Positions 8,529 through 17,480 of a stretch of 58,425 bases of DNA are shown piece after piece. Within the stretch, counting starts at the first letter, position 1. Every line of letters begins with the position of its first letter. Below the pieces are notes generated by a model that saw nothing but the letters and a program-made list of their open reading frames with translations, did no database searches and was not told the origin of the DNA. Source of the stretch: Lysobacteraceae bacterium (GTDB lineage: Bacteria; Pseudomonadota; Gammaproteobacteria; Xanthomonadales; Xanthomonadaceae); assembly GCA_023954075.1 (NCBI GenBank), contig JAMLIV010000021.1, forward strand, positions 1 to 58,425. Direction: 5' to 3'. The translations under genes were made by a program, and so were the position numbers.

Positions 8529-9487
8529 GCCTCGATCCCCGTCAGTTCGTCGAAACCCAGCGCGCGGTTGAGGTTCTGCATCGCCTGCGTGGCCGCGCCC
8601 TTGAGCAGGTTGTCGAGCGTGGCCACGACCACCACGCGGCGGCGGTCCGGCGACACCGTGAAGCCGCCGATGGCCGCGCCGTGCCGCCCGGCGATGCGCG
8701 AGACCCAGGGCGCATCATCCTGGATCGCCACCAGCGGCTCGCTGCCGTAGAAGTCCAGGTACTTCGCGCGCACCGCCTCGCGGCTCATCGGCTGGCGCAG
8801 CCACAGGTTGACCGTCATGGTGATGCCGCGAAAGTGCGGTGCGACGTGCGGCATGAATTCCACCGGCATGCCGAGATGGGCGGTGACTTCGCGCTCATGG
8901 ATGTGGTCGGTGAGCGCGTAGGGCATCAGGTTGTCGCGCAGTTTTTCGGTGTCGTTCTTGTCCGAAGGCGTGGTGCCCGCCCCTGAATAGCCGGACACGC
9001 CGAAGCACTGCGGCGGCCCGGCCAAATCACTCACCAGAGGCGCGATGGCTAGCTGCATCGCGGTGGCGTAGCAGCCCGGATTGCTGATCCGGCGCTGGCC
9101 CGCGTAGCGCTGCCGGGTGAGCTCGGGCAGGCCGTAGTACCAGCCGGCATCGAAGCGGTGGTCGGCGGAGAGGTCGATGATGACCGGGCCGGAGTTTTCC
9201 CCGCCATTGACAGCAGCGGACCGGATCGCCTCGACAAACGGCTCGCCCTTGCCATTGGGCAGGGCCAGGATCACCGCGTCGGCACCGCGCGAAGCGGTGG
9301 CTTCGGGATCAAGATTCTCGTAGCGCAATTCCCCGGGAAAATCCGGGTTGTGGTCGGCTACGCGCTCGCCGGCCAGCTCGCGCGAGGACACGAAGACCAG
9401 CTCCAGCCCCGGATGCCCCGCGATCAGGCGGATCAGCTCGGCACCGGTATGGCCGCGCGCGCCGATGATGCCCACGGTCTTCTTCAT
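8525..9487 (-). CDS. argC: N-acetyl-gamma-glutamyl-phosphate reductase
   Basis: 320 residues. Rossmann NADP-binding N-terminus [20 protein letters not shown], catalytic cysteine in [18 protein letters not shown], and a C-terminal catalytic histidine region ([18 protein letters not shown]). It reduces N-acetylglutamyl phosphate to the semialdehyde. The frame is open well upstream, but the ATG at 9487 has a GGAG six bases before it and overlaps the NAGS/K stop by four bases, which sets the start. Tightly coupled at both ends. Confidence 0.96.
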   Translation of the reverse strand: MKKTVGIIGARGHTGAELIRLIAGHPGLELVFVSSRELAGERVADHNPDFPGELRYENLDPEATASRGADAVILALPNGKGEPFVEAIRSAAVNGGENSGPVIIDLSADHRFDAGWYYGLPELTRQRYAGQRRISNPGCYATAMQLAIAPLVSDLAGPPQCFGVSGYSGAGTTPSDKNDTEKLRDNLMPYALTDHIHEREVTAHLGMPVEFMPHVAPHFRGITMTVNLWLRQPMSREAVRAKYLDFYGSEPLVAIQDDAPWVSRIAGRHGAAIGGFTVSPDRRRVVVVATLDNLLKGAATQAMQNLNRALGFDELTGIEA

Positions 9488-10830
9488 GCCGACTCCTCCA
9501 GCGTGGCGGGGCGCTGCGCGCACAGGGCGACGTAGCGTTCGATCAGGGGAAATTCGGCCGGGCCATACCAGAACACCTTCCACTTTTCGCGCTTGATGCA
9601 GCCATCGGACTCGGCGTAGTAGAACGGGTTGACCGGATTGCCGTGGCGCGAGCGCCAGAACAGGCGCGGGTTCTCGTCGCGCATCACCTGCCATACCGCG
9701 CGCCCCAGCCCTTCGCCCTGGGCCTCGTCGAGCACGGCGAACTTGTCGAGATAGGTGCCCGCCGATTCCCGGGTGAGGAGCACCGCGGCGCGGTAGTTCT
9801 CGCTGACGTAGGCCCGATGCAGTGCGGTGCGCTCGAAGTAGTCGGCCACCAGACGTCGCCCGAAGGCCGATTCGATCAGTTCGCGCAGGCGCACCAGATC
9901 GAGCTCGTCCCAGCGGTCTGCCGTCAGCACCCGTTCGCCGCGACGCACCAGCGTGCCCGAACCTTTGTGGGTGAACAGCTCCTTGGCCAGCTCCGCCGGC
10001 TGGGTGATCGACACCGAGGACGCCTGCGGCAGGCCGTCGAGGAGATCCTTGATCTGCTGGATCTTCACCCGCATCCCGCCATCGATCCACGGCTCGGACA
10101 TGAGCTGGTCGTACTGGGTGGAGAGGTTGATCGAATCGATGATCCTGCCGCTCGCATCCAGCAGCCCGCCGGTGCCGGTGAGGAACACGATCTTGTAGGG
10201 CTGCAGTTCGCGCACCAGCGCGTTGGCGGCGAAATCCGCGTTGACGTTGAGGATCTGCCCGCCTGCGGTTTCGCCCAGCGAGGCGATGACCGGGATCGAA
10301 CCAGACTGCAGGCTGGCTTCGATCAGCGCGCGCTCCACCCGCCGGACCTCGCCCACCAGGCCATAGCGCGCCTGATCCTTGTAGTCGGCCTCGAACACGC
10401 CCGAGACGATGCTGGTGGCGCGCGCATCGGCGCGCTGCAGGGCTTCGACCAGCATGAGGTTCTGGGCGTGGAAGACGCGCCGCACGATCGCCAGCGCCTC
10501 GGGCGAAGTCACCCGCAGGCCGTCGATGGTCTGCTTCTCGATGCCGGCGGCGGACAGCTCGGCGTCGAGCTGCGGGCCGGCACCGTGGATGACGATGGGC
10601 GTCAGGCCAACGTCCTGCAGGAAGGCGAGCGAGGACACCAGCGCATCGAGGTCGTCACGCAGCACCGCGCCGCCCACCTTCACCACCGCGAAGCGCGCCG
10701 CGTCGAGCTGCGAGAAGCGCTTGAGGTACTGGCTGATTTCCTTGGGGCTGGCCATGCTGGAAAGCAGCCGCACGATGGTCTGGCGGGTCTGCGGGTCGTG
10801 CACGGCGTCCGGCTTGAGGATCGGGGTCAC
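9484..10830 (-). CDS. argB: Bifunctional N-acetylglutamate synthase/kinase (NAGS/K fusion)
   Basis: 448 residues. An N-terminal amino-acid kinase domain ([46 protein letters not shown]) is fused to a C-terminal GNAT acetyltransferase domain (about residues 290-448: [44 protein letters not shown]). This is the bifunctional enzyme known from Xanthomonas and marine alphaproteobacteria, making acetylglutamate and its phosphate in one chain. The N-terminal helix [10 protein letters not shown] is part of the arginine-sensitive kinase fold in relatives, so arginine feedback is likely (family knowledge). The start is GTG, three bases after the upstream gene's stop codon begins; a downstream ATG before SPKEISQYL is an alternative. 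Confidence 0.95.
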   Translation of the reverse strand: MTPILKPDAVHDPQTRQTIVRLLSSMASPKEISQYLKRFSQLDAARFAVVKVGGAVLRDDLDALVSSLAFLQDVGLTPIVIHGAGPQLDAELSAAGIEKQTIDGLRVTSPEALAIVRRVFHAQNLMLVEALQRADARATSIVSGVFEADYKDQARYGLVGEVRRVERALIEASLQSGSIPVIASLGETAGGQILNVNADFAANALVRELQPYKIVFLTGTGGLLDASGRIIDSINLSTQYDQLMSEPWIDGGMRVKIQQIKDLLDGLPQASSVSITQPAELAKELFTHKGSGTLVRRGERVLTADRWDELDLVRLRELIESAFGRRLVADYFERTALHRAYVSENYRAAVLLTRESAGTYLDKFAVLDEAQGEGLGRAVWQVMRDENPRLFWRSRHGNPVNPFYYAESDGCIKREKWKVFWYGPAEFPLIERYVALCAQRPATLEESA

Positions 10831-10833
10831 GGA

Positions 10834-11928
10834 TCAGTTTCCGAGGATGCGGAGAAGGGAATCGGCATAGCGCCGGAGCTGGTCCAGCGCCACCCACTCG
10901 TCGGCGGCGTGCGCCTGGGCGATGTCGCCGGGGCCGTAAACGAAGGTGGTGTAACCGGCGGCGGAAAAGAGCGAGGCTTCGGTCCAGAAGTCCACCGCCT
11001 CGCCGATTTCGAGATCCAGCCCGCGCGCGATGGATTCGGCACGCAGACGCTGCACCTCGGCCTGCGCCGGATCGCCCGACGGCAGGCTCGGGCCGCGAAA
11101 AGTTTCGTCGAACAGCACCGGCGCAGGCTCGGCCAGCGCGCGGAACCGCGCCAGCAGATCGTCCATGTCCATCGAGGGCAGCGGGCGAAAGCCGAAACGC
11201 AGATCCGCCTGCGGCGCGATTACGTTGGCCTTGATGCCGCCCTCGATGCGGCCGATGTTGAAGCGCAGGCCCGAAAGCCCGCCGAAGGTTTCGTTTTCCA
11301 TCTGCGCCACCAGCGCCAGCGCGCGATGGCCCCATTCGACCGCCTGGTGCAGCGCGCTGTCGCTGGGCGCGAGGCGCGCCGAGGCGTGGCCGGCGCGGCC
11401 GGCAAAGCGCATCGACACCGCGCTGATGCCGCGATGGGCGAGCACCGCGCGCGCCCGCGTCGGCTCGGCCACCAGCACGGCGTCGTACGGAATCTTCCGC
11501 GCGAGGAAAGCGTCGATGCAGCGCGGGTCGTTGGCCTCCTCGTCGCTGGAAAAAAGAAACGCCACGTCGCCCTGCGTGGCGCTGGCCGCCGCCAGCAGCG
11601 CCGCCGCCGCGCCCTTGATGTCGCACACCCCGAGCCCGACCACGCGGTCGTCGAGCCGGCGCATCACCAGCGGATCGGCGCTCCAGGCGGGCGAATCGGG
11701 GACGGTATCCAGGTGCACGTTGAACAGCAGCTTCGGCGCACCGCGCACCGCGTACAGGCTCACCGCGCCGGCACCGTGGTCGACCACCTCGACCGTGAAG
11801 CCGGGCAGGTGCGCGCGCAGGTAGTCGAAGATCCCGCCCCGTGCAGAAATCGCGCGCGGCGGATTGCGGGTATCGAAGGACACCAGCTTCCCGAGGTGAT
11901 CGAGCGTCGCTTCCAACAATGTGGTCAT
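10834..11928 (-). CDS. N-acetylcitrulline deacetylase (ArgE-like M20 peptidase family)
   Basis: 364 residues from ATG 11928; an in-frame TTG lies two codons upstream. An M20/ArgE-type zinc deacetylase: LLFNVHLDTVPDSPAW carries the first metal-ligand His and its Asp, GVCDIKGAAAALLAAA the bridging Asp, and SSDEEAND the catalytic and ligand glutamates. A dimerisation domain lies in the middle (GRAGHAS ... ALVAQ). In the xanthomonad pathway the carbamoylated intermediate stays acetylated, and this enzyme removes acetate from N-acetylcitrulline rather than N-acetylornithine. The neighbouring acetylornithine carbamoyltransferase makes that specificity very likely. No clear Shine-Dalgarno; the gene is separated from argG by repeats. 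Confidence 0.93.
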   Translation of the reverse strand: MTTLLEATLDHLGKLVSFDTRNPPRAISARGGIFDYLRAHLPGFTVEVVDHGAGAVSLYAVRGAPKLLFNVHLDTVPDSPAWSADPLVMRRLDDRVVGLGVCDIKGAAAALLAAASATQGDVAFLFSSDEEANDPRCIDAFLARKIPYDAVLVAEPTRARAVLAHRGISAVSMRFAGRAGHASARLAPSDSALHQAVEWGHRALALVAQMENETFGGLSGLRFNIGRIEGGIKANVIAPQADLRFGFRPLPSMDMDDLLARFRALAEPAPVLFDETFRGPSLPSGDPAQAEVQRLRAESIARGLDLEIGEAVDFWTEASLFSAAGYTTFVYGPGDIAQAHAADEWVALDQLRRYADSLLRILGN

Positions 11929-11954
11929 GTGCAATTTCGCGCGTGTGGTTCAAC

Positions 11955-12200
11955 GTCTGCCGCGCAGGGCGGGGCTACGCCCCCGACGGAAGGGTAAAAG
12001 CCAACGTCGGGGGCGCAGGGCAGACCTGCGCAAACGGCGCGGCGGATGCGCCGTAGGTCGGGGCTACGTCCCCGACGGAAAGCACCATCATCCCGATCAC
12101 CCACGTCGGCCGCGTAGCCAACGTCGGCCGCGCAGGGCCGACCTGCGCAAACGGCGCGGCGGATGCGCCGTAGGTCGGGGCTACGTCCCCGACGGAAAGC
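11955..12200. repeat. GTAG palindrome cluster with an 80-bp direct duplication
   Basis: The argG-argE' spacer is packed with GTAG-family units, including degenerate ones in which GTAG reads GCAG. An 80-bp segment at 12004-12083 is repeated at 12121-12200 (offset 117) with about three differences. Each copy contains a degenerate inward unit, the linker CAAACGGCGCGGCGGATGCG and a full GTAG unit. The transcript of the arginine operon must cross this structure, so it may set relative levels of the genes before and after it (inference). Confidence 0.85.
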
Positions 12201-12211
12201 TGTTCCCGCGC

Positions 12212-13462
12212 TCACCGGTTCACCTCGGCCCACAGCGTGGAGCTCATGCCGAACAGTTTGATGAAGCCCTCGGCCTCCTCCACGCCCCAGTCGGCGCTCT
12301 GGGCATAGGTCGCACCCTTGGACTGCAGGATATGCGGCGAGCGCAACGCGACCGCGCTCACCACGCCGCCGCGGGTTTCCAGCACCACCTCGCCATTCAC
12401 CTTGGCCTGCGAGGACTTGAGGAAGGCTTCCAGATCGGCCTTGAGCGGGTCGTGGAAGAAGCCCTCGTACACCAGCTCCACCCAGCGCCGCGCCACGTCC
12501 GGCTTGAAGCGGTTCTGCTGCTTGCTCAGCACCGCTTCTTCCAGCGCGCGGTGCGCGGCCAGCAGCGCGGTGAGGCCGGGAGCCTCGTACACGATGCGGC
12601 CCTTGAGGCCGATGGTGGTGTCGCCGGTGTACATGCCGCGCCCGACGCCGTAGCGCGCGAACTGCGCGTTGAGCCGCGCCAGAATCTCCGCACCCGGCAG
12701 GATTTCACCATCCAGCGCCACGGCCTCGCCTTCGACAAAGCGCAGCGCGACGCGCAGCGGTTCCGCGGGCCACGCCTCGCGCGGCGCGCACCAGCCGCGC
12801 GCGCCGTCGCCGGGCGCTTCCCAGCGGTCGATCTCGCCGCCCGAGAGCGTCACGCCCAGGAGGTTCTCGTTGATCGTGTACTGCTGCTGCTTGGCGCGCA
12901 CGCCAAAGCCGCGTTCTTCCAGGTAGGCCTGCTCGTAGGCGCGGGTCTGGGTGTGCTCCTTCTGGATTTCGCGGATCGGCGCGACGATCCGGTAGCTGCC
13001 CTGCGCCTTCACCGCCAGATCGAAGCGCACCTGGTCGTTGCCCATGCCGGTGCAGCCGTGCGCGATGGCGTTGGTGCCCAGCTCGGCGGCGCGCCTGAGC
13101 GCGGCATCGACGATCAGGTAGCGATCCGATACCAGCAGCGGATACTGGCCCTGATACCCCTGCCCGGCCCACACGAAGGGCCTGACGAAATCTTCCCAGA
13201 TCGCCGCCCCGCCATCGACGCTGAGATGGCTCGCCACGCCCAGCTCGGCGGCGCGCTGCTCGATGAAGGTGCGCTCGGCGGCATCCACCCCGCCGGTGTC
13301 GGCAAACACCGTATGCACCCGCCAGCCGCGCTCCTTGAGCCAGGGCACGCAGAAGCTGGTGTCCAGGCCTCCGCTGAAAGCAAGAACGATGTCCTGGCCT
13401 TCAGCGGAGGCGGGATTCGGGATTCGGGATTCGGGATTCGTTGAAGCGGGCTGTGGCGACAT
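12212..13462 (-). CDS. argG: Argininosuccinate synthase with a repeat-encoded N-terminal extension
   Basis: 416-residue ArgG, which ligates citrulline (here the deacetylated product) and aspartate. ATP pyrophosphatase motif [20 protein letters not shown] at about residues 28-46, then TDTGG-like [24 protein letters not shown] and [14 protein letters not shown]. The enzyme proper begins at about residue 23; the preceding [21 protein letters not shown] segment is translated from a GGGATTCG-type heptad array. There is no alternative start between the array and the conserved core, so the extension is probably real. The downstream spacer holds GTAG repeats. Function and family are clear. Confidence 0.95.
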   Translation of the reverse strand: MSPQPASTNPESRIPNPASAEGQDIVLAFSGGLDTSFCVPWLKERGWRVHTVFADTGGVDAAERTFIEQRAAELGVASHLSVDGGAAIWEDFVRPFVWAGQGYQGQYPLLVSDRYLIVDAALRRAAELGTNAIAHGCTGMGNDQVRFDLAVKAQGSYRIVAPIREIQKEHTQTRAYEQAYLEERGFGVRAKQQQYTINENLLGVTLSGGEIDRWEAPGDGARGWCAPREAWPAEPLRVALRFVEGEAVALDGEILPGAEILARLNAQFARYGVGRGMYTGDTTIGLKGRIVYEAPGLTALLAAHRALEEAVLSKQQNRFKPDVARRWVELVYEGFFHDPLKADLEAFLKSSQAKVNGEVVLETRGGVVSAVALRSPHILQSKGATYAQSADWGVEEAEGFIKLFGMSSTLWAEVNR

Positions 13463-13556
13463 GAGGGTTCTCTGGAAATGGCTAAGTCAAAAGCTGGCGA
13501 GGTCGTGGATCGAAGCGCTCTTGCAAATCCCGAATCCCCAATCACGAATCCCGGCC
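13411..13556. repeat. Inverted heptad-array element (GGGATTC type) across the argF'-argG junction
   Basis: The left arm (13411-13441) is four consecutive GGGATTC heptads; the right arm (13525-13556) carries inverted copies AATCCCGAATCCCC and ACGAATCCCGGCC. About 80 bp separate the arms. In RNA the arms could pair over roughly 25 bases. The left arm codes for the ArgG N-terminus, and the right arm extends to the argF' stop region. Two further copies with the same right end (CGAATCCCGGC) lie in the rplR-rpsE and rpsN-rpsH spacers. Confidence 0.75.
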
Positions 13557-14582
13557 GTGTGGGCGTACCAGGGCCGCCATCACGGCCTTCTGCACATGCA
13601 GCCGGTTCTCGGCTTCCTCGATGGCGATGCAGCGCGGGGAGTCCATCACCGCGTCGGTGGCTTTGACGTTGCGGCGCAGCGGCAGGCAGTGGCTGAAGAC
13701 GGCGCTGTTGGTGAGGGCCATCTTGGCCTCGTCCACGATGAAGTGCCGGTACTGGTCGCGGATGGGTTTTTCCGGGCCCCAGTTGCCGAAGTAAGGCAGC
13801 GCGCCCCAGCTCTTGGCATAGACCACGTCGGCACCGGCATAGGCCGATTCGATATCGTGGCTGACGGTGAGCGAGCCGCCGGACTCGGCCACGTTGTCGC
13901 GCGCCCAGCCCATGTAGCGCTCGTCCAGCACGTACTCGGGCGTCGGGCACAGCAGGGTCACGTTCATCCCGAGGCGCGTGGCGATGGTGAGCGCGGAGTT
14001 CGCCACCGCGGTGTTGAGCGGTTTCGGATGGTAGGTCCAGGTCAGCACGTACTTTTTGCCGCGAAGATCCTCCGTGCCGAAGTGCTCGCGCAGCGCCAGC
14101 GCGTGCGCCAGCTCCTGGCAGGGGTGGGTGATGGTTTCCATGTTGATGACCGGCACCGTCGAATACTTCGCGAACCCCTTGAGCACGCGGTCCTGCCGAT
14201 CGATCTGCCAGTCGACGAACTTCGGGAAGGCGCGCACGCCGATCAGGTCCACGTAGCGCGCCAGAACCCGCGCCACTTCCGCGATGTGCTCCTCGGTGTC
14301 GCCGTCCATCACCGTGCCGAGGTCGAACTCGATCGGCCAGGCGTCCTTGCCCGGCTGCAGCACGACGGCATGGCCGCCGAGCTGGAAGGCACCGAGCTCG
14401 AAGCTGGTGCGGGTACGCATCGAAGGATTGAAGAACACCAGCGCGATGGATTTGCCCTTGAGCGCGTCGCCCGGCTTTTCGCGCTTGCAGCGCGCGGCCT
14501 CGGCCAGCAGCACGTCGAGGTCGGCGCGCGACCAGTCCTGGGTGTTGAGGAAGTGGCGGATCGGGGAGGCGGTCGGGCTCAT
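13542..14582 (-). CDS. argF': N-acetylornithine carbamoyltransferase
   Basis: 346 residues. The carbamoyl-phosphate site is FNPSMRTRTSFELG (from F51) and HPCQELAHALAL (from H153). Two features mark the acetylornithine-specific enzyme of Xanthomonas: the proline/tryptophan loop KDAWPIEF with W82, equivalent to the substrate-capping Trp of the neighbouring subunit, and E97 in GDTEEHI, equivalent to the Glu that selects the acetylated substrate. Both keep the same five-residue offset from my recollection of the X. campestris numbering. It is the first gene of the arginine operon, preceded by a terminator-like hairpin 48 bases before the ATG. Confidence 0.95.
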   Translation of the reverse strand: MSPTASPIRHFLNTQDWSRADLDVLLAEAARCKREKPGDALKGKSIALVFFNPSMRTRTSFELGAFQLGGHAVVLQPGKDAWPIEFDLGTVMDGDTEEHIAEVARVLARYVDLIGVRAFPKFVDWQIDRQDRVLKGFAKYSTVPVINMETITHPCQELAHALALREHFGTEDLRGKKYVLTWTYHPKPLNTAVANSALTIATRLGMNVTLLCPTPEYVLDERYMGWARDNVAESGGSLTVSHDIESAYAGADVVYAKSWGALPYFGNWGPEKPIRDQYRHFIVDEAKMALTNSAVFSHCLPLRRNVKATDAVMDSPRCIAIEEAENRLHVQKAVMAALVRPHGRDS

Positions 14583-14630
14583 GCGGGGGAAATCCTGTGC
14601 GGGACGCGGTACGGACGGCGGCGGAAAACG

Positions 14631-14658
14631 AAAAAAGCCCGGCGGGAGGCCAGGCTTT
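14631..14658 (-). terminator. Intrinsic terminator hairpin in the argF' leader (candidate attenuator)
   Basis: On the minus strand, a 10-bp stem AAAGCCTGGC / GCCGGGCTTT (one G-U pair) with loop CTCCC runs into TTTTTT. It ends about 48 bases before the argF' ATG. A second hairpin, GGCGG GGTT CCGCC, lies just upstream (14676-14689), and its GGCGGG can pair instead with the CCCGCC in the loop and descending arm of the terminator, which would give an antiterminator. It could alternatively simply terminate the upstream gene at 14846-15319. Confidence 0.7.
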
Positions 14659-14700
14659 CCTTTGCGAATCGGAATGGCGGAACCCCGCCGCTGCCCAGCC

Positions 14701-14796
14701 CTACGGTGGCGGCAACGGTCGGCGCGCGCGCGAGGTCATGCCCGCCGCCATGCGGGCGGTGGTGACGACGTCGGCGGAGGAAATCGCGCGGTTCAT
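14701..14796 (-). promoter_or_regulatory. Possible leader peptide ORF upstream of argF' (31 codons)
   Basis: ATG at 14796, stop TAG at 14701, 43 bases before the terminator stem begins. The peptide starts MNRAISSADVVTTARM and ends TSRARRPLPPP: three arginine codons within four (CGC GCG CGC CGA), then a PLPPP run that can itself stall ribosomes. An in-frame ATG ten codons upstream (14826) is a second possible start. No Shine-Dalgarno is visible for either, which weakens the case. The idea of arginine-responsive attenuation rests on position, codon content and the hairpin. Confidence 0.35.
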
Positions 14797-14845
14797 GGCG
14801 GCGGAGTGTCGCACGACGGCACTCATGCTGCAAGGCAGCAAAACA

Positions 14846-15319
14846 TCAGTCCGCCGGCGCGACGGTGACGCGGATGCGCAGCTTGTTGCCCGGGTCCACG
14901 TCCATGCGCGACAGGTACAGCTCGCCCTTGTAGCGGTATTCCACGTCGTAGCCGCTGATGCGGCGCTCCTCGCGCTCGACCATCACGGTGCGGCAGGGCG
15001 GTGCCGCGGCCTCGGTGCCGGTGCCTTTGCCCGGGCCGGACGCATCGGCCGCGGCCTTCTGCGCGGGGCCGTTCGGTGCCAGGCCATCACCCGCATTGGT
15101 CCGGGCGGAGGCGTCCAGCGTTTCCTCGCCGCACTGCACTACCGGCTCGACGATCCGGTTGATCTCGTAGGTCGGGATGGCGCGCAGCACGTCGGCATAG
15201 GCGTAGCTGACGTTCTCGCGCCCCTGCACCGGTACATCGACATAGGCCACGCCCTGTGCGCACGCGACGCCTGCGGGGGCAAGCGCGGCCGCAAGTACGA
15301 GAGCAGGATTCCACTTCAT
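14846..15319 (-). CDS. Small exported protein of unknown function
   Basis: 157 residues from the ATG at 15319, chosen because GGAGG sits seven bases upstream and a signal peptide follows directly (KWNPALVLAAALAPAGVACA, cleavage before QG). The C-terminal domain VEREERRISGYDVEYRYKGELYLSRMDVDPGNKLRIRVTV resembles the C-terminus of periplasmic/outer-membrane glycine-zipper 2TM (17 kDa antigen-type) proteins, but no glycine zipper is present. Two cysteines (in VVQCGEE and PPCRTV) flank a low-complexity Ala/Gly/Pro linker and could form a disulfide. Divergent from cysS. Not recognised beyond this. Confidence 0.75.
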   Translation of the reverse strand: MKWNPALVLAAALAPAGVACAQGVAYVDVPVQGRENVSYAYADVLRAIPTYEINRIVEPVVQCGEETLDASARTNAGDGLAPNGPAQKAAADASGPGKGTGTEAAAPPCRTVMVEREERRISGYDVEYRYKGELYLSRMDVDPGNKLRIRVTVAPAD

Positions 15320-15557
15320 CGCATCCTCCATGACCCGATACCGCCGCAGCGCGACGGCCTTCCTCCATTCCGCGCCACGCGCGCTCCGGCAGCAGGCTCG
15401 GAATGAAGGGCATGATTCAAGCACCGGACGGCTGAATCCCGCCTTTAACAATTCCCTGACGGCGCGAACCGCGCCTTGCCAGCCTGCGCGTGCCGCGTCG
15501 GCAGCATCGCGTCGTCGCGATTAGAATGGCGGACTTGCCTTCCGAACGACGCGACCC

Positions 15558-16934
15558 ATGAGCCTTCACCTGCACAACAGCCTCAGCCGACGACTCGAGG
15601 CATTCACGCCGCTCGATCCCTCCCGCGTGACCATGTACCTGTGCGGGCCGACGGTCTACAACTTCGTGCACATCGGCAACGCGCGCCCCGCGGTGGTGTT
15701 CGGCGTGCTGGCCGAGCTGCTGCGCCGACGCTACGGCCAGGTGGTCTACGCGCGCAATATCACCGACGTGGACGACAAGATCAATGCCGCCGCGCGCGAG
15801 GCCGGCGTTCCCATCGGCGACATCGCTTCCCGCTTCACCGAGGCCTACCGCGAGCACATGGGGATGCTGGGCGTGGCCGCGCCGGACGTAGAGCCGCACG
15901 CGACCGCGCACATCGCGCAGATGATCGCGATGATCCAGCGCCTGATCGACAGCGGCCACGCCTACGCGGCCGAAGGCCACGTCCTGTTCTCGGTGGCGAG
16001 CTTCCCGGCCTACGGCGCACTCTCGCGCCGCGACCGCGACGAGATGCTGGCCGGCGCGCGCATCGAAGTGGCACCGTACAAGCGCGACGCCGGCGACTTC
16101 GTGCTGTGGAAGCCCTCCAGCGACGATCTCCCCGGCTGGGATTCGCCCTGGGGCCGCGGCCGTCCGGGCTGGCACATCGAATGCTCGGCGATGAGCGCGG
16201 CGCACCTGGGCGAGACCATCGACATCCACGCCGGCGGCATCGACCTGCAGTTTCCGCACCACGAGAACGAGATCGCGCAGAGCACCTGCGCGCACGGCGG
16301 CAAGGTGTTCGCGCGCTACTGGCTGCACAACGGCATGCTGATGTTCGACGGGGCCAAGATGTCGAAATCGGTCGGCAACGTCAGCCGCGTCAACGACCTG
16401 CTGGAGCGCCATCCCGCCGAGGCGCTGCGCTACGCCCTGCTTTCGGCCCATTACCGCCAGCCGCTGGACTGGTCCGATGCGCTGATCGAGCAATCCGTGC
16501 GCACGCTGGATCGGCTCTACGGCACCCTGCGCGACCTGCACGACATCGAGGCGAGCGCCGGCGATGCCGATATCCCTGCCGCGATCGAAGCGGCGCTGGA
16601 CGATGACATCAACACCCCGGCGGCGCTGGCCGAACTGGCCAGCCTGGCCTCCGCCGCGCGCAAGGCCGAAGGCCGCGATGCGCGCGCGGCCGCCAAGCGC
16701 GCCCTGCTGGGTGCCGGACGCGCGCTGGGGCTGCTGCAGCAATCGCCCGCGGCCTGGTTTGCGCGCGGCGCGGACGATGCGGACGACGCCCGCATCCAGG
16801 CGCTGGTGGACGAGCGCGACGCCGCCAAAAAGGCGCGCGACTTCGCCCGTGCCGATGCGATCCGCGACCAGCTCGCCGGCGAAGGCATCATGCTGGAAGA
16901 CACCCCGCAGGGCGTGCGCTGGAAGCGCGCGTGA
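15558..16934 (+). CDS. cysS: Cysteinyl-tRNA synthetase
   Basis: 458-residue class Ia synthetase. N-terminal [19 protein letters not shown] carries the zinc cysteine and the HIGN form of the HIGH motif. GWHIECSAM and HHENEIAQS provide the zinc and cysteine-binding residues, and KMSKSVGN is the KMSKS loop. The C-terminal helical anticodon domain ends [11 protein letters not shown], a standard terminus. A TAGAAT hexamer at 15522-15527 could be a -10 element, but no matching -35 is evident. Its stop overlaps a GTG of the frame leading to sufE, which starts 60 bp later. Confidence 0.97.
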   Translation: MSLHLHNSLSRRLEAFTPLDPSRVTMYLCGPTVYNFVHIGNARPAVVFGVLAELLRRRYGQVVYARNITDVDDKINAAAREAGVPIGDIASRFTEAYREHMGMLGVAAPDVEPHATAHIAQMIAMIQRLIDSGHAYAAEGHVLFSVASFPAYGALSRRDRDEMLAGARIEVAPYKRDAGDFVLWKPSSDDLPGWDSPWGRGRPGWHIECSAMSAAHLGETIDIHAGGIDLQFPHHENEIAQSTCAHGGKVFARYWLHNGMLMFDGAKMSKSVGNVSRVNDLLERHPAEALRYALLSAHYRQPLDWSDALIEQSVRTLDRLYGTLRDLHDIEASAGDADIPAAIEAALDDDINTPAALAELASLASAARKAEGRDARAAAKRALLGAGRALGLLQQSPAAWFARGADDADDARIQALVDERDAAKKARDFARADAIRDQLAGEGIMLEDTPQGVRWKRA

Positions 16935-16948
16935 CGCATCCGAACTCC

Positions 16949-16976
16949 CGTCATTCCAGCGCAAGCCGGAATGACG
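16949..16976. repeat. Dispersed GTCATTCC...GGAATGAC palindrome
   Basis: Arms CGTCATTCC and CGGAATGACG around a 9-nt loop, in the 59-bp spacer between cysS and sufE. This matches a very widespread proteobacterial intergenic repeat (typically CGTCATTCCCGC...GCGGGAATGACG, whose translation gives VIPACAGMT). Only one copy was noticed in the window. Confidence 0.7.
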
Positions 16977-16993
16977 CCGCATCCGGCAACCCC

Positions 16994-17428
16994 ATGACCG
17001 ACACCGTATTCCCACTCGAACCCAGCGCCGCCGAGGCGCAAGCCGCGATCATCGAGGAGTTCGGCTTCTTCTCCGACTGGACCGAACGTTACCAGTACCT
17101 GATCGACCTGGGCCGCAAGCTGCCGGAGTTCCCGGACGCCTGGAAAACCGAAGAGCACCGCCTGCACGGCTGCCAGTCGATGGTGTGGATCGTGCCGGAA
17201 GGCGACGCGCAGCGGCTGGTGTTCCATGCCGTCAGCGACTCGGCCATCGTCTCGGGCCTCATCTTCCTCGCGCTGCGGGTCTATTCGGGCCGCAGCGCCC
17301 GGGAAATCCTCGACACCACGCCCAACTACATCGCCGCCATCGGCCTCGCCAAGCACCTCTCGCCCACCCGCAGCAACGGCCTGGCGGCGCTGCTGGAAGT
17401 CATCAAGGCCCGCGCCGCGCAGGCGTGA
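16994..17428 (+). CDS. sufE: Cysteine desulfurase activator SufE family
   Basis: 144 residues from the ATG at 16994; an upstream GTG overlapping the cysS stop would add a 21-residue repeat-encoded leader and is less likely. SufE accepts persulfide sulfur from SufS for Fe-S assembly. Family features are FGFFSDWTERYQYLIDLGRKLPEFPDAWKTEEHRLHGCQSMVWI, with the sulfur-accepting C60 in HGCQS, and GLIFLALRVYSGRSAREIL, HLSPTRSNGL. No sufBCDS genes are nearby, so it is an isolated copy downstream of cysS. Confidence 0.95.
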   Translation: MTDTVFPLEPSAAEAQAAIIEEFGFFSDWTERYQYLIDLGRKLPEFPDAWKTEEHRLHGCQSMVWIVPEGDAQRLVFHAVSDSAIVSGLIFLALRVYSGRSAREILDTTPNYIAAIGLAKHLSPTRSNGLAALLEVIKARAAQA

Positions 17429-17480
17429 GGGCGGAAATCCTCGCCTGTCCGCAGGGCTCCCGTCGCACCCGAAGAATCTT

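Noticed and set aside
13411..13556. Heptad repeats as a CRISPR array
   Set aside because: There are no unique spacers of about 30 bp and no cas genes. The units are contiguous 7-mers in inverted arms.
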